From positions 186,001-250,000 of the forward strand of contig CAVXSO010000006.1 of assembly GCA_963764465.1 (NCBI GenBank): a stretch of 64,000 nt of DNA. The letters run 5' to 3'. Shown here piece by piece: positions 35,564 through 43,594 of the stretch (positions within the stretch are counted from its first letter, which is position 1; every line of letters begins with the position of its first letter). The notes beneath the pieces are model-generated. The model made no database searches. It was not told where the DNA came from and worked only from the letters and a program-made list of their open reading frames with translations. This stretch comes from JAJXXT01 sp963764465. GTDB lineage: Bacteria; Pseudomonadota; Alphaproteobacteria; Acetobacterales; Acetobacteraceae. The translations under genes and the position numbers were made by a program.

Positions 35564-36169
35564 CTAGAGCGGCGGGACGACGCCGTGCTCGCCCACGCGC
35601 ACGCGCAGTGCCGTGAAGCCGTTTGCCTCGTCCTCGGCGTCGACGCTCACGGCGGCACCGGGCCTGAGCAAGGCGGTCGTTCCGGGGTCAAGACGGACGA
35701 CTGGCGTGCCGGGCGGAACGTCGAGCACCTGCTGCCCGCCCTTGTAGGCGACGGTGAGCTTCGTGCCTGACGCGCTGGCCACGGTGCCGACCGTTCCATT
35801 GGTCATCGTCTGGTCCGGCTTCGTGCCGGGCATCGGATGGTGGCCCTCGCCGGCGCCGCGCAGGCGCGCGGGGAAGATGTGGACCTCGAGTGCCCGCAGG
35901 TCCCCGCCAGCCTCCGGCAGCGCCGCGGCGCCCACATAGGTGCCTGGGGCGATATCGGCGAGCGTCGCGGGCGCGATGCCGATGACGCGGGTGCTGGCCG
36001 GCACGGCAACACGCGTCGTGGCGTCGCCCTGGCGCAGCGTCAGCACGCCATCGGCGAAGCTCACGACAGTCCCACGCAGGCGCGTTGTCCCGGCAAGGGC
36101 AGGGGAGGCCAGCGCGGGCATGGCAAGGAGCAGGGCGAGCAGTGCGAGGCGGGCAACACGGCGGGGCAT
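35564..36169 (-). CDS. Secreted DUF5666-like beta-rich protein
   Basis: 201 residues. A clear Sec signal peptide (basic start, LALLALLLAMPALA core, cleavage near ALAG at about residue 26). The mature part consists of two small OB/beta-barrel-like units (TTRLRGTVVSFADGVLTLRQGD and TNGTVGTVASASGTKLTVAYKGG) linked by a charged region, as in DUF5666 periplasmic proteins. No enzymatic residues were recognised. It is divergent from the TPR-glycosyltransferase gene (98 bases). Confidence 0.65.
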   Translation of the reverse strand: MPRRVARLALLALLLAMPALASPALAGTTRLRGTVVSFADGVLTLRQGDATTRVAVPASTRVIGIAPATLADIAPGTYVGAAALPEAGGDLRALEVHIFPARLRGAGEGHHPMPGTKPDQTMTNGTVGTVASASGTKLTVAYKGGQQVLDVPPGTPVVRLDPGTTALLRPGAAVSVDAEDEANGFTALRVRVGEHGVVPPL

Positions 36170-36267
36170 CGGCGTTTCTCCGTGGATCCATTGAACATGG
36201 TGCGGCCGCCACAGAATCCGAGCCCGGCCGGGTTCGCAGCCGCAAGGCGCTTGGTTACTGTTGCGCC

Positions 36268-37719
36268 ATGTCCCAGGCCGACCTCGCTCCGCCCCCGCCG
36301 GCGCCGCCAGCCGTTCCGGCGCCCAGCTCCCTGCCGCCAGGCAACGTGGCCGTGCCGGCGGGCGAGGTGTTTGCCATCGCGTCCGAGTATTTCGAGGCGG
36401 GGCGGCTCGATGCCTCGGAACGCATGCTGCGCCATATGCTCGCCGGCGCGCCGGACCAGCCGGAGGTGGTGCACATGCTCGGCCTCATCGAGCACAAACG
36501 GGGCCGGGGCGAAGCGGCCGCGGCGCTGGTGGAGCGGGCGATCGCGGCCGGCGGCCGGCGCCCGGTGCATTATCGCAACCTCTCCGAGATCTACCGGTTG
36601 CTGGCGAAGCTCGACCCCGCGATCGCGGCGGCGCGCCGCGCGGTCTCGCTCGATCCCGCGGACCCGCTCGGATTGTTCAACCTGGGCATGGTTCTCTACG
36701 ACCGGCTGGAAGTGAGGGCGGCGATCTCCGCGGCGCGCGCGGCGCTGGAGATCAAGCCGAACCTGCCCCAGGCGCACATGAAGCTCGGCCAGTCCCTGCT
36801 GCTCATGGGCGAGATGGCGGAAGGGTGGGAGGAGTACGAGTGGCGCTACCAGATCCCCGGCGCCGCGCCCCTGATGCCGAAGACGGACCAACCGCAGTGG
36901 GATGGGCGGCCGCTGGGTGCGAGCGAGCGGCTGCTGCTGATCGCCGACCAGGGGTACGGCGATGTGATCCAATTTTCGCGGTACATCCCTTGGGTGCAGG
37001 CGCGTGCTCAGGAAGTGGTCCTGGCCTGCTCCAAGGAAATGCTCTCCACAATCGACCGGATCGTACCCGGCCTGCCCGCTTTCAACCGCTGGGAGGCGTG
37101 CCCGCCCTTCGTCGCCTACTGCCCGCTCTCCGGCCTGCCGCGGCTGGCCGGAACGCGCGTGGAGACCATTCCGGCCGCGATCCCCTATCTGAAGGCGGAT
37201 GCGGCGCTGGTCGCCGCCTGGCGCGAGAAGCTGGCGCAGCGGCTCACGCCGGGGCTGAAACGGGTGGGCATCACCTGGGCAGGCCGGCCGTCGCACAACA
37301 ACAACATCAACCGCACGATCCGCCTGGAGACACTGGCGCCGATCTTCGATGTGCCAGATATCCATCTGGTTTCACTGCAAAAGGGCCCGGCGGCGGCGGA
37401 GCTTGAAACCTATCGGGGCGCGGCGCCGCTGCTCAACCTCGATTCCGAGATCGGCAGCTTCGAAGACACCGCCGCGATCGTGGAGAACCTGGACCTGGTG
37501 CTGTGCGTGGATACCTCGCTCGGGCATCTCGCCGGGGCGATGGGCCGGCCGGTCTGGGTGTTGCTGCCGTTCGCGCCGGATTGGCGGTGGCTGCTGGAGC
37601 GTGCGGACACGCCCTGGTATCCGACGATGCAACTGTTCCGTTGCCCTGGCCCGAGACGCTGGGACCTGTTGCTACCGGCGGTGGCGGAGGCGCTGCGGGC
37701 CTGGTCCCCGAAAAGCTGA
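36268..37719 (+). CDS. TPR protein with C-terminal GT9-like glycosyltransferase domain
   Basis: 483 residues. A Pro/Ala-rich start is followed by four or more TPR units (about 30-185; AASEYFEAGRLDASERMLRHML, DPADPLGLFNLGMVLYDRLE), then a two-Rossmann domain of about 270 residues related to ADP-heptose:LPS heptosyltransferases (LLIADQGYGDVIQFSRY; KRVGITWAGRPSHNNNINRT; DLVLCVDTSLGHLAGAMGRPVWVLLP). Such fusions glycosylate envelope components or proteins. No signal peptide. It is followed by an intrinsic terminator at 37824. Confidence 0.8.
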   Translation: MSQADLAPPPPAPPAVPAPSSLPPGNVAVPAGEVFAIASEYFEAGRLDASERMLRHMLAGAPDQPEVVHMLGLIEHKRGRGEAAAALVERAIAAGGRRPVHYRNLSEIYRLLAKLDPAIAAARRAVSLDPADPLGLFNLGMVLYDRLEVRAAISAARAALEIKPNLPQAHMKLGQSLLLMGEMAEGWEEYEWRYQIPGAAPLMPKTDQPQWDGRPLGASERLLLIADQGYGDVIQFSRYIPWVQARAQEVVLACSKEMLSTIDRIVPGLPAFNRWEACPPFVAYCPLSGLPRLAGTRVETIPAAIPYLKADAALVAAWREKLAQRLTPGLKRVGITWAGRPSHNNNINRTIRLETLAPIFDVPDIHLVSLQKGPAAAELETYRGAAPLLNLDSEIGSFEDTAAIVENLDLVLCVDTSLGHLAGAMGRPVWVLLPFAPDWRWLLERADTPWYPTMQLFRCPGPRRWDLLLPAVAEALRAWSPKS

Positions 37720-37823
37720 CTATGATGGCAGTTCGGCGATTGGACGGACACGCCCGGGACGCCTCATGGCGGCGCCGCATCGCCGTCTGATCCGCGTCAC
37801 GACGTGACATGCTCGAACGGGCG

Positions 37824-37855
37824 CCACGCGGTGTCCGGCACCGTTCGTGGTTTTT
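37824..37855 (+). terminator. Rho-independent terminator of the TPR-glycosyltransferase gene
   Basis: Hairpin CCACG-c-GGTG-TCCGG-CACC-gtt-CGTGG (37824-37850) with two paired blocks and a small internal bulge, directly followed by TTTTT (37851-37855). Confidence 0.7.
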
Positions 37856-37883
37856 GCGGAAAGCCCAGGCGGGAGCAGGCGAC

Positions 37884-37915
37884 AAAAAACCCGGGCAGCG
37901 CGCGCCGCCCGGGTT
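37884..37915 (-). terminator. Rho-independent terminator of the Hint gene
   Basis: A perfect 9-bp inverted repeat AACCCGGGC/GCCCGGGTT (37888-37896 and 37907-37915) with a 10-base loop; on the minus strand it is followed by a T6 run (37889-37884). It lies 21 bases after the Hint gene stop and faces the plus-strand terminator. Confidence 0.85.
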
Positions 37916-37936
37916 CGTTGAGGCGTCGGCGAAAGC

Positions 37937-39250
37937 CTAGGCCGAGACCTGTTGCACCACCGGGAGCGTGGCGCCGTCGAACGCCCGCACCACGGAGACC
38001 GCGCGCAGATCGTCGCAGCCCGCAGGCAGCACGAAGCGGAAACCCGCACGGCCGACCCCGATCCCGGCGCGGTGCAGGTCCGCGCGGTAACCATTGGCGA
38101 TGGTGCGGCCGACCGGCTTTCCGTCCACGCGCACCTCGATCTCCACCGGAACCAGCGGGTTGGCCGCGTCCATGATCCATCCCTCCAGCACGCCGGCTGT
38201 CAGGCGCTCGACATGGCCGCGGATCGTGCCGGCCGGCACTTCGTCCATGCCGCCGGAGAGACGGTGGCGGATCGCCTCGAGCTGGTAGCCCTCGTCGACG
38301 CGCGGTGCCGCGAGTGGCGGCAGGGAAGACGCTGTGCCATGCGCCAGGGTGTACTCGGCGGCGTTGTCGAACAGCACGCGGCTGCCCTCGTCGCGGAAGG
38401 ATTCGGTGGCCGCGCCCTCGGCGAACAGGATGCCGTGCTCGTTCTCCAGCTCCACGTGATGGTAGGTCACGTCGCCGGTGACCGGCGCGTGGAAGATGGT
38501 GCGACCGTTGACCAGTGCCGCGGCGCGGACCAGCGCCCCGTCGATCAGCATCGCGTGCTCGGAGGAGACGTGCAGGTCGCGGCGCGGCAGCCCGCGGCCC
38601 AGGGCGCCGCGGCGGATTTCAACCGGCCTGAGCCAGGGCTCGGCGTCGAGCATCTCGGCTTCGTAGGTACGGGTGCCGATCCAGGCGATGCGGCGCTCGC
38701 CGTCCTTCGTGGCAACCAGGTCGCCCGCCGCCAGGGTCTCCACCGCGCGTTCGCCGTCGGGCGTTGCGATGCGCGTGCCGGTGACGAAGCAGGCCATCTG
38801 ATAGGATTCACGGAAACTGCCGGCAACGCCGCCTTCGGTCGCGGAGATCGCGATCACGAACCTGTCGCTGGCGGTGCCATCGACGATGTAGGCATTGTCG
38901 AGAAACGAAGTCGCATCGGCGATATTGCCGGTGAAAGTGATCGTTTGCGTAATATTGGCATTGTAGGTGATCGACGAGCCGCCCGCAAAGAGCGTCTCGT
39001 GGTTTTTCGTCGTGGAACCACCGCCCCCATCGGTCAGCGCCAGGACCAACGTCACCAAGGAGTTCGACGCGCTTGCCGACACGGCGGTGACTGAGGCGAA
39101 GCTCGTGGACGTGGTAGCATAGGCAAAGATATGGTCTTGTGCCCCGACCGAAAGGCTTGTCAGCGATACAAATCCGGGGCGGCTGGCGTTGTACGGCAGG
39201 TTGACGATTTCGTCTCCACCAAAGGTGAGAGACGTCAGAGATGTGGGCAC
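37937..39250 (-). CDS. Hint-domain surface/secreted protein with C-terminal GW/YRxDL domain
   Basis: 437 residues from GTG 39250, chosen because AGGAG lies 8 bases before it; the frame is open to a TTG at 39307. Residues 1-150 are Ser/Thr/Gly-rich beta strands, like secreted adhesin-type modules. About 153-300 is a Hint (hedgehog/intein-type) domain of the Hint_2 kind: Cys154 in ACFVTGTRIATPDG, then VETLAAGDLVAT, HVSSEHAML and HHVELENEHGILFAEG. Residues 341-437 are a domain shared with the PhyH protein at 26633 (LEGWIMDA...GYRADLHRAGIGVG...FRFVLP). Hint domains self-cleave or splice; whether this one does is untested. It ends at a strong terminator. Confidence 0.85.
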   Translation of the reverse strand: MPTSLTSLTFGGDEIVNLPYNASRPGFVSLTSLSVGAQDHIFAYATTSTSFASVTAVSASASNSLVTLVLALTDGGGGSTTKNHETLFAGGSSITYNANITQTITFTGNIADATSFLDNAYIVDGTASDRFVIAISATEGGVAGSFRESYQMACFVTGTRIATPDGERAVETLAAGDLVATKDGERRIAWIGTRTYEAEMLDAEPWLRPVEIRRGALGRGLPRRDLHVSSEHAMLIDGALVRAAALVNGRTIFHAPVTGDVTYHHVELENEHGILFAEGAATESFRDEGSRVLFDNAAEYTLAHGTASSLPPLAAPRVDEGYQLEAIRHRLSGGMDEVPAGTIRGHVERLTAGVLEGWIMDAANPLVPVEIEVRVDGKPVGRTIANGYRADLHRAGIGVGRAGFRFVLPAGCDDLRAVSVVRAFDGATLPVVQQVSA

Positions 39251-39379
39251 CGGCAAATCTCCTGAAGCTTTTTTATATCCCGTGGAAGCCCGCAGGCCCG
39301 GCCACAACGGCCCGGCTGCTTCGGTAAAACTCCTGGCCGCATAAAAACGCGCGCGGTCCGAGGCGAGTAAAGCAACATA

Positions 39380-39409
39380 CCTATCTCATTTCGGACCCGC
39401 CGCGGTCAA
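39380..39409 (-). promoter_or_regulatory. Possible promoter of the Hint gene
   Basis: On the minus strand TTGACC (39409-39404), 18 bases, then GATAGG (39385-39380, 3 of 6 to TATAAT). This places transcription start about 120 bases before the GTG, in an AT-richer stretch. Weak -10. Confidence 0.25.
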
Positions 39410-39490
39410 TGAGAATCGGCTCCTAAGTTCCGGAAATCGCAAGCCAACCGTGCTTCTTCGGGCGCCGCCCCTCTCCTGGGCAGCGTTGGT

Positions 39491-40369
39491 TCAGGCTGCA
39501 TGGCGCCGCTTGTGCACCAGGAACCCGGCGATTGCGTCGCACATCGCCTCCGGCTCGTCGGCGCGGATGGAGTGGCTGCTTTCCTCGAAAATCCGCAGGT
39601 CGGAGCCCGCAATGAGGCCCGCGATCTCCTCGGAGAACTCGGGCGGGCAGATCCAGTCGTGCCGACCGGCCATGATCAGCGTCGGCGCGTTGATCCGCGC
39701 CAGTTCCGGGCGCAGGTCGAAGCTGCGCAAGAATCCGCCCGGGCCGAAGGCGAGGTTGAGCGGCACCGGCGAGACCGTGCCGCGCCTGCGCGGTGCCGCC
39801 GCGGCCTTGGGGTCGTGCTTGCGCGAATAGGCCGGGCCCATCGCGTCGTAGTACTCGCGAAGCTGTGCCTCGGTTTCGAAGGCGCCGGCCCAGAGGCGCT
39901 CGCACACGCGCTTCTGTTCCGCGTTGCCGTGCTTCTTGACCCAGGCCTGCGCCTTGGGGATGAACCCGCCATGGGCGGCGGTCACGATCAGCACCAGGTG
40001 CGAGACCGCGTCCGGGTAACGCGCGGCATGCGCCATCGCCACCATGCCGCCATAGGAGGTTCCGATGGAGACGATCGGGCCGATCCCCAGGTGGCGGCGC
40101 AGCGCCTCCATGTCCTCCACGTTCTCGTCGAGGTTGTAGAGTTCGGGGTCGCCCTGGCCGGACCGCCCCTGGCCGCGATGGTCGAAATAGACCAGTTGCA
40201 ACCTGTCCGAGAGCGGCGAAAAAGCTGGCTTGAAGCCGGTATGGTCGCCACCGGGCCCGCCATGGATGAGGAAACCGGTCGGCTTCTCGCGCATGCGCGC
40301 TCCGTCCGGCACCAGGCCCGCGCCCTCGATGTCGAAATAGATCGTGGTCCCGCGGATCGCTGCCAGCAT
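39491..40369 (-). CDS. Alpha/beta hydrolase, proline iminopeptidase-like
   Basis: 292 residues. Oxyanion motif HGGPGG (36-41), YFDHRGQGRS, nucleophile elbow GTSYGGM with Ser105, acid Asp in GRHDWICPP and base His in EESSHSI: the S33 peptidase/prolyl aminopeptidase layout. It cleaves an N-terminal residue, amide or ester; the specificity is not fixed by sequence. No signal peptide, so cytoplasmic. It is divergent from the GT92-like gene (65 bases). Confidence 0.88.
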   Translation of the reverse strand: MLAAIRGTTIYFDIEGAGLVPDGARMREKPTGFLIHGGPGGDHTGFKPAFSPLSDRLQLVYFDHRGQGRSGQGDPELYNLDENVEDMEALRRHLGIGPIVSIGTSYGGMVAMAHAARYPDAVSHLVLIVTAAHGGFIPKAQAWVKKHGNAEQKRVCERLWAGAFETEAQLREYYDAMGPAYSRKHDPKAAAAPRRRGTVSPVPLNLAFGPGGFLRSFDLRPELARINAPTLIMAGRHDWICPPEFSEEIAGLIAGSDLRIFEESSHSIRADEPEAMCDAIAGFLVHKRRHAA

Positions 40370-40434
40370 CGTCCCGTCTCCCGTTTTGCGACATGGAGGC
40401 TAGCAGGCTGCTCGCCGCGCGCTAGATTGGCGGG

Positions 40435-41307
40435 GTGACGCTGACACAGGGCAGTATGGAACGAAGCGGCGCGATGCCATCGGTGGCGATCGCCGCCATT
40501 GCGCGGGATGAAGCCGACGTTTTGACCGAGTGGATCGCCTTTCACCTCTTGCAGGGGGTCGCGCGCATCCACATCCGGCTCGACGTCGGAACCACCGACG
40601 TCTCCGTGCCGCTGCTGCGCCTGATCGCGGCGCGCGATCCCAGGGTGACGTGGGCGCCCTGGGATCCGGGCGAGCAAAGTTTCGACCTCGAGCAGCGGGC
40701 CGTCTACGCCGGGACGGCGGCCATGCTGGCGGGTACTGTGACGTTCCTTGCCTGCATCGATATCGACGAGTTCCTTTTCCCGCGCTGGCACGCGAGCCTT
40801 CCGCAGGCCCTCGCCTGGGTGCCGGCGCGTGTCGGTGCTGTCGCGGTCGGCTATCGGGCGTTCGGCTCCGCCGGCCGCGTGTCGCGCGGGCAGGGGCTGG
40901 TCATTGAGCGGTTCCTGCGCTCCGCGGACGCGTGGCACCCGGAAGGATGCTGGTTCAACTCCCTCGTGCGGCCCGAGCGCGTGGCGGCCTACGACAGCCC
41001 GCACAGCGTCGAGCTCTCGTCCGGTGACTACGTGACACAGCAAGGCAACAGGCTGCGCCGGCCCGGACCGCATCCTGGCTGCGCCGATACACCGTCCTTC
41101 GGCGCGATCGGGCTGCACCACTATGTGATCCGCTCGCACGAGGAGTTCGAGGCGAAGCGGCGCCGCTGGGCGGATCGCGGAATGGGGGGGCGGTATGGCG
41201 AGGGGTATTTCCGCCACTTCGATGCGTTCGCCAACGCGGTGGAGAACCGCGAGGCGCTGCGCTTCGCCGGCGCCACGCGGGCGCTCGCCAAGGCGCTGAT
41301 CGCCTGA
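40435..41307 (+). CDS. Glycosyltransferase, GT92/GT2-like
   Basis: 290 residues from GTG 40435 (ATG 40456 is also possible). The N-terminal motif VAIAAIARDEADVLTEWIAFH and the DIDEFLFP acidic site (nucleotide-sugar/metal binding) identify the Glyco_tranf_2_4/GT92-like group; LHHYVIRSHEEFEAKRRR is the typical C-terminal motif. Probably adds a sugar to an envelope glycan or protein. No membrane helix was seen. Confidence 0.8.
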   Translation: MTLTQGSMERSGAMPSVAIAAIARDEADVLTEWIAFHLLQGVARIHIRLDVGTTDVSVPLLRLIAARDPRVTWAPWDPGEQSFDLEQRAVYAGTAAMLAGTVTFLACIDIDEFLFPRWHASLPQALAWVPARVGAVAVGYRAFGSAGRVSRGQGLVIERFLRSADAWHPEGCWFNSLVRPERVAAYDSPHSVELSSGDYVTQQGNRLRRPGPHPGCADTPSFGAIGLHHYVIRSHEEFEAKRRRWADRGMGGRYGEGYFRHFDAFANAVENREALRFAGATRALAKALIA

Positions 41308-41509
41308 CGCGCCACCCTGTGGCTTTGCGCGCCAGCGCCGCCACGGTCGGCCGGGCGCCTTGCCGAAAGTTTCGCACGCGCCCCACCCTGGCGCCCAATA
41401 TTGCTTGGCGCGGCATTGGCATGGGCGATCGCTGCAAGCTGCGCGGCGGGCCGTTTGTGGTTCTGGACGAGGCCGCGCGCAGACGCCATCGTCCGGGTTG
41501 GGAGGGTGC

Positions 41510-42658
41510 ATGGATTTCGAGCTGAACGAGACGCAACGCGCGCTGCGGGATACGGCGCGGGAGTTCGCGCAGGGCGAGTGGGCGCCCCATGCCGCCGCCT
41601 GGGACGCCGGCGGCGTGTTCCCCACGGACGCGCTCCGCGCGGCGTGCGCCCTCGGTTTTGGTGCGATGTATGTGCCGGAGCCGCTCGGCGGCGCCGGCCT
41701 CTCACGGCTCGAGGCGGCGATCGTTTTCGAGGAACTGGCAGCGGCCGATCCCTCCACCACCGGGTTCCTGACCATCCACAACATGGTTGCCTGGATGCTC
41801 GCCCGCTACGGCGGCACGGCGCAGCAGGCGCGCTGGCTGCGGCCGATCGTCGCCGGCGACATCTTCGTCTCCTACTGCCTCACGGAACCGGGCGCCGGAT
41901 CGGATGCCGCGGCGCTTGCGACGCGCGCGGTGGCCGAGGGCAACTCCAGCTACCGCATCAGCGGCCAGAAGGCATTCATTTCGGGCGGTGGCGCGACGGA
42001 CCTCTACCTGGTGATGGCGCGCACGGGTGGTGCCGGCGCGGGCGGAATTTCCTGCATTGCCGTGCCGCGTGAGGCCGCGGGCCTTTCCTTTGGCAAGCCG
42101 GAAAAGAAGATGGGCTGGAACAGCCAACCCACCGCCATCGTCAACTTCGATGGCGTCGTGGTGCCGGCGGCGAACCGCCTGGGCGAGGAAGGGCAGGGGT
42201 TCCGCATCGCGATGTCGGCGCTCGATGGCGGGCGCATCAACATCGCCGCCTGCTCGCTGGGCGGCGCGCGCGCCTGCCTCGATCTCGCGCTGGCGCATGT
42301 GAAGGAACGCCGCGCCTTCGGCCGGCCGATCGCGGATTTCCAGGCGCTGCAGTTCAAGCTCGCGGACATGGCGACGGAGCTGGAGGCGGCGCGGCTGATG
42401 GTGCACCGCGCCGCGGCGGCACTCGATGCCGGGGCGCCGGACGCCACGCAACGCTCGGCAATGGCGAAACGATACGCCACAGACACGTGTTGGCACATCT
42501 GCGACGAGGCGCTGCAGCTGCATGGCGGCTACGGCTATATCAAGGACTACCAGGTGGAGCGGTACCTGCGTGACCTGCGCGTGCACCGCATCCTGGAGGG
42601 CACGAACGAGATCATGCGCGTCATCATCGCGCGCAAGCTGCTGGAAGCGGCCGGGTAG
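41510..42658 (+). CDS. Acyl-CoA dehydrogenase, probable isobutyryl-CoA dehydrogenase
   Basis: 382 residues. FAD acyl-CoA dehydrogenase motifs YCLTEPGAGSDAA and LQLHGGYGYIKDYQVERYLRD; the catalytic Glu is the E of ILEGTNEI (E363), the position used by short-chain enzymes. Adjacent 3-hydroxyisobutyrate dehydrogenase points to valine breakdown, isobutyryl-CoA to methacrylyl-CoA. It is first gene of a six-gene branched-chain operon (gaps of 20, 10, 7, -1 and 2 bases). Confidence 0.85.
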   Translation: MDFELNETQRALRDTAREFAQGEWAPHAAAWDAGGVFPTDALRAACALGFGAMYVPEPLGGAGLSRLEAAIVFEELAAADPSTTGFLTIHNMVAWMLARYGGTAQQARWLRPIVAGDIFVSYCLTEPGAGSDAAALATRAVAEGNSSYRISGQKAFISGGGATDLYLVMARTGGAGAGGISCIAVPREAAGLSFGKPEKKMGWNSQPTAIVNFDGVVVPAANRLGEEGQGFRIAMSALDGGRINIAACSLGGARACLDLALAHVKERRAFGRPIADFQALQFKLADMATELEAARLMVHRAAAALDAGAPDATQRSAMAKRYATDTCWHICDEALQLHGGYGYIKDYQVERYLRDLRVHRILEGTNEIMRVIIARKLLEAAG

Positions 42659-42678
42659 GAGGCCGCGGGGAGGGAAGA

Positions 42679-43584
42679 ATGCGGATCCAGTTCATCGGGC
42701 TCGGCAACATGGGGCTGCCCATGGCCGGCAACCTGCGCAAGGCGGGCTATCAGGTCACGGGGCTCGACACCGCGCCGCGTGCGCGCGACGCGTTCATCGC
42801 CCAGGGCGGACACATTGCGGCGAGCCTTGCGGAAGGTTCGGCGGGGGCGGACGTCATCGTCACCATGCTGCCTGCGGGCGAGCATGTGCGCGCGGTCTAT
42901 CTCGGCGAGCACGGGGTGCTGCGCTCGGTGGTCCCGGGCTCTCTGCTGATCGATTCCTCGACGATCGATGTCGCGACGGCGCGGGACGTTGCGGCGGCGG
43001 CGACGAAGGCCGGGCACGAGATGCTGGATGCGCCCGTATCCGGCGGAACGACGGGGGCGGAGGCAGCGAGCCTCACGTTCATGGTCGGCGGCAGCGAGGC
43101 GGGTTTCGCGCGGGCCAAGCCGATCCTCTCCGCGATGGGCAAGAACATCGTGCATGCCGGGCCATCGGGTGCCGGGCAGGCGGCGAAGATCTGCAACAAC
43201 ATGATCCTCGGTGTTTCCATGCTCGGCGTGTGCGAGGGTTTCGTGCTTGCCGACCGGCTGGGACTCGACCGGCAGAAGCTGTTCGATATCGCATCGAATT
43301 CCTCGGGCTCCTGCTGGTCGCTGCTGAAGAACTGCCCGGTGCCGGGGCCGGTTGCGACGGCCGCCTCGTCGCGGGACTACAAGCCGGGCTTCGCGGCCGC
43401 GCTGATGCTGAAGGACTTGAAGCTCTCGCAGCAGTCGGCCGAGGCCACCGGCGCGGCGACCCCGATGGGTGCGCATGCCGCGCGCGTGTACGAGGCGCTC
43501 GCCGCCGCGGGGCTGGCGGACAAGGATTTTTCCATCGCCTTCCGCTTCCTCGATGCCCTGCTGCGCGACAAGGCGCCGACCTGA
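42679..43584 (+). CDS. mmsB: 3-hydroxyisobutyrate dehydrogenase
   Basis: 301 residues, typical length. The N-terminal Rossmann motif FIGLGNMGLPMAGNLRKAG, the substrate loop DAPVSGGTTGAEAASLTFMVGG and the catalytic Lys in GAGQAAKICNNMILG are all diagnostic. It oxidises 3-hydroxyisobutyrate to methylmalonate semialdehyde with NAD+ in valine catabolism. The methylmalonate-semialdehyde dehydrogenase (mmsA) is not in the window. Confidence 0.93.
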   Translation: MRIQFIGLGNMGLPMAGNLRKAGYQVTGLDTAPRARDAFIAQGGHIAASLAEGSAGADVIVTMLPAGEHVRAVYLGEHGVLRSVVPGSLLIDSSTIDVATARDVAAAATKAGHEMLDAPVSGGTTGAEAASLTFMVGGSEAGFARAKPILSAMGKNIVHAGPSGAGQAAKICNNMILGVSMLGVCEGFVLADRLGLDRQKLFDIASNSSGSCWSLLKNCPVPGPVATAASSRDYKPGFAAALMLKDLKLSQQSAEATGAATPMGAHAARVYEALAAAGLADKDFSIAFRFLDALLRDKAPT

Positions 43585-43594
43585 GAGGCATGTC

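Noticed and set aside
37796..37808. Inverted repeat GTCACG-A-CGTGAC after the TPR-glycosyltransferase gene
   Set aside because: One-base centre cannot form a terminator loop and there is no promoter beside it; the real terminator is 16 bases further on. Could be chance.
41392..41427. CGCCCA...TGGGCG inverted repeat in the leader of the branched-chain operon
   Set aside because: Only 6 bp with a 24-base loop in GC-rich DNA; expected by chance and not near a convincing promoter.
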